Source: Thermoprotei archaeon
Lineage (GTDB): Archaea > Thermoproteota > Thermoprotei_A > Sulfolobales > Ignisphaeraceae
NCBI GenBank assembly: GCA_003661905.1
Contig: QMXA01000054.1
Coordinates: 1 to 6,745, forward strand
Direction: 5' to 3'
DNA: 6,745 nt
Within the stretch, counting starts at the first letter, position 1. Each line of letters begins with the position of its first letter. Of the stretch, positions 6,174 through 6,745 are shown piece by piece. Made by a program: the position numbers and the translations under genes. The notes under the pieces are model-generated. The model did no database searches. It was not told the DNA's origin and worked only from the letters and a program-made list of their open reading frames with translations.

Positions 6174-6182
6174 TCTTATAAC
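6174..6182. promoter_or_regulatory. Shared TTATAA box of the divergent C39-like / ABC pair
   Basis: CTTATAAC contains the self-complementary TTATAA (6176-6181), preceded on the plus strand by an A/T-rich run. On the minus strand it would start transcription near 6150, giving a very short leader for the C39-like gene. On the plus strand it would start near 6205, about 34 bases before the ABC ATG. One box may serve either direction, which would tie the two genes' expression together. Confidence 0.4.
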
Positions 6183-6186
6183 AATC

Positions 6187-6202
6187 TCCTACACTAGTAG
6201 GA
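6187..6202. promoter_or_regulatory. Short inverted repeat in the divergent promoter region
   Basis: TCCTAC (6187-6192) and GTAGGA (6197-6202) pair perfectly around ACTA. The site lies just beside the TTATAA box and near the expected plus-strand transcription start, a position suited to a repressor. GTAGTA (6161-6166) and TACTAC (6211-6216) form a wider symmetric pair around it. Confidence 0.35.
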
Positions 6203-6238
6203 TTCGATAGTACTACAAGTCTAGGGTGTGAAGAGTTA

Positions 6239-6745
6239 ATGATAGAGATTAAAAATCTCTATGTGAGGTATAGGCGGCGTCAAGAACCAGTAATTAAAGA
6301 TATATCTGTGAAGTTCACGAACAGACATTTAATTCTAGGACCTAATGGTTCGGGTAAAACAACACTCTTCAGAGCTATCGCAGGTCTAACTCCTATAACT
6401 TCGGGCAAAATATTGATCGATGGATTGAACTTAGAGGAAATATATAACCAACCAGGAATATTAGCCATAAATTTAAGTGAGGTCTATAGCGTATTTCATT
6501 TGAGTGCTTATGACCATTTACGCCTATTCATGGATTTAACGAGTGGGGATTTAGATCTAGCGTTAAGAATGCTTGAGGATCTAGGATTAACTATGGACTC
6601 GTTAAAGAAGAGAAAGCCATGGGAACTCTCTGCAGGACAGCAAAAGGCATTCTCAACAGCAATAGCACTATCATCGAGAGCAAGGCATGTACTCCTAGAT
6701 GAACCCTTCGAACAGCTCGATCCAGCGAGGAAGGGTAAGCTCATA
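6239..6745 (+). CDS. ABC transporter ATP-binding protein (3' end beyond the window)
   Basis: Only the first 169 residues lie in the window, and the frame is still open at its edge. The nucleotide-binding domain motifs appear in order: MIEIKNLYVRY at the start, Walker A GPNGSGKT (34-41), signature LSAGQQK (130-136), Walker B HVLLDEP (150-156) with catalytic Glu155, and D-loop LDPA (160-163). The protein would bind and hydrolyse ATP at the cytoplasmic face to drive a membrane permease, which is not in the window. The Q-loop region (about 73-94, AINLSEVYSVFHLSAYDHL) contains no glutamine, and none occurs between residues 72 and 133. Glu81 or Asn78 may substitute. The ATG at 6239 follows GGGTG with a ten-base gap. 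The gene diverges from the C39-like gene with 99 bases between their starts, so joint action is plausible but not shown. Confidence 0.92.
   Translation, partial: MIEIKNLYVRYRRRQEPVIKDISVKFTNRHLILGPNGSGKTTLFRAIAGLTPITSGKILIDGLNLEEIYNQPGILAINLSEVYSVFHLSAYDHLRLFMDLTSGDLDLALRMLEDLGLTMDSLKKRKPWELSAGQQKAFSTAIALSSRARHVLLDEPFEQLDPARKGKLI

Noticed and set aside
6280..6744. Two minus-strand open frames of 62 and 78 codons
   Set aside because: They are antisense shadows of the ABC ATPase frame, which carries Walker A, signature and Walker B motifs.
1..6745. CRISPR array, rRNA, insertion sequence or replication origin
   Set aside because: No regularly spaced repeats, rRNA-like conserved blocks, transposase motifs or origin-type repeat clusters were seen.

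Overview
The window looks like an A+T-rich hyperthermophilic archaeon of the Thermoproteota (Crenarchaeota), possibly Desulfurococcales. This is inferred from sequence character: heavy use of ATA, AGA and AGG codons, frequent TTG and GTG starts, short or nearly absent leaders behind TTTAAATA/TTATAA-type boxes, a vapBC toxin-antitoxin pair, and an archaeal class III (PibD-type) pilin signal. The species cannot be named from the sequence alone.

Layout, left to right. Positions 1-870 hold no convincing intact gene, only an uncertain minus-strand ORF (34-219) and decayed open stretches. Positions 823-1561 carry a compact vapBC module with a recognisable promoter and dyad-symmetric sites. Positions 1562-3160 are a gene graveyard. 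It holds a minus-strand relic that may be DUF5678-like (1600-1869), a secreted pilin-like gene broken by several frameshifts (2071-2969), and a frameshifted minus-strand antitoxin-like relic (3013-3156). An intact minus-strand DUF3786-family gene follows (3443-4099, possibly starting further upstream). A frameshifted plus-strand relic with a cysteine cluster (4363-4583) and about 370 bases without a gene come next.

The right end is a divergent pair. On the minus strand is a membrane-anchored extracytoplasmic protein with a C39-like papain-fold cysteine peptidase domain (4952-6139). On the plus strand is an ABC transporter ATPase that runs off the window edge (6239-6745). The two share a 99-base intergenic region with a TTATAA box and a small hairpin. 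The arrangement suggests co-regulation and perhaps a transport or peptide-processing system. The link is inference, because the permease and any substrate gene lie outside the window.

The most noteworthy points are the anchored C39-like protein with Glu where Asp usually sits, next to an ABC ATPase with no glutamine in its Q-loop region; the layered repeats and palindromes around the vapB promoter; and the high density of gene relics between the intact genes.
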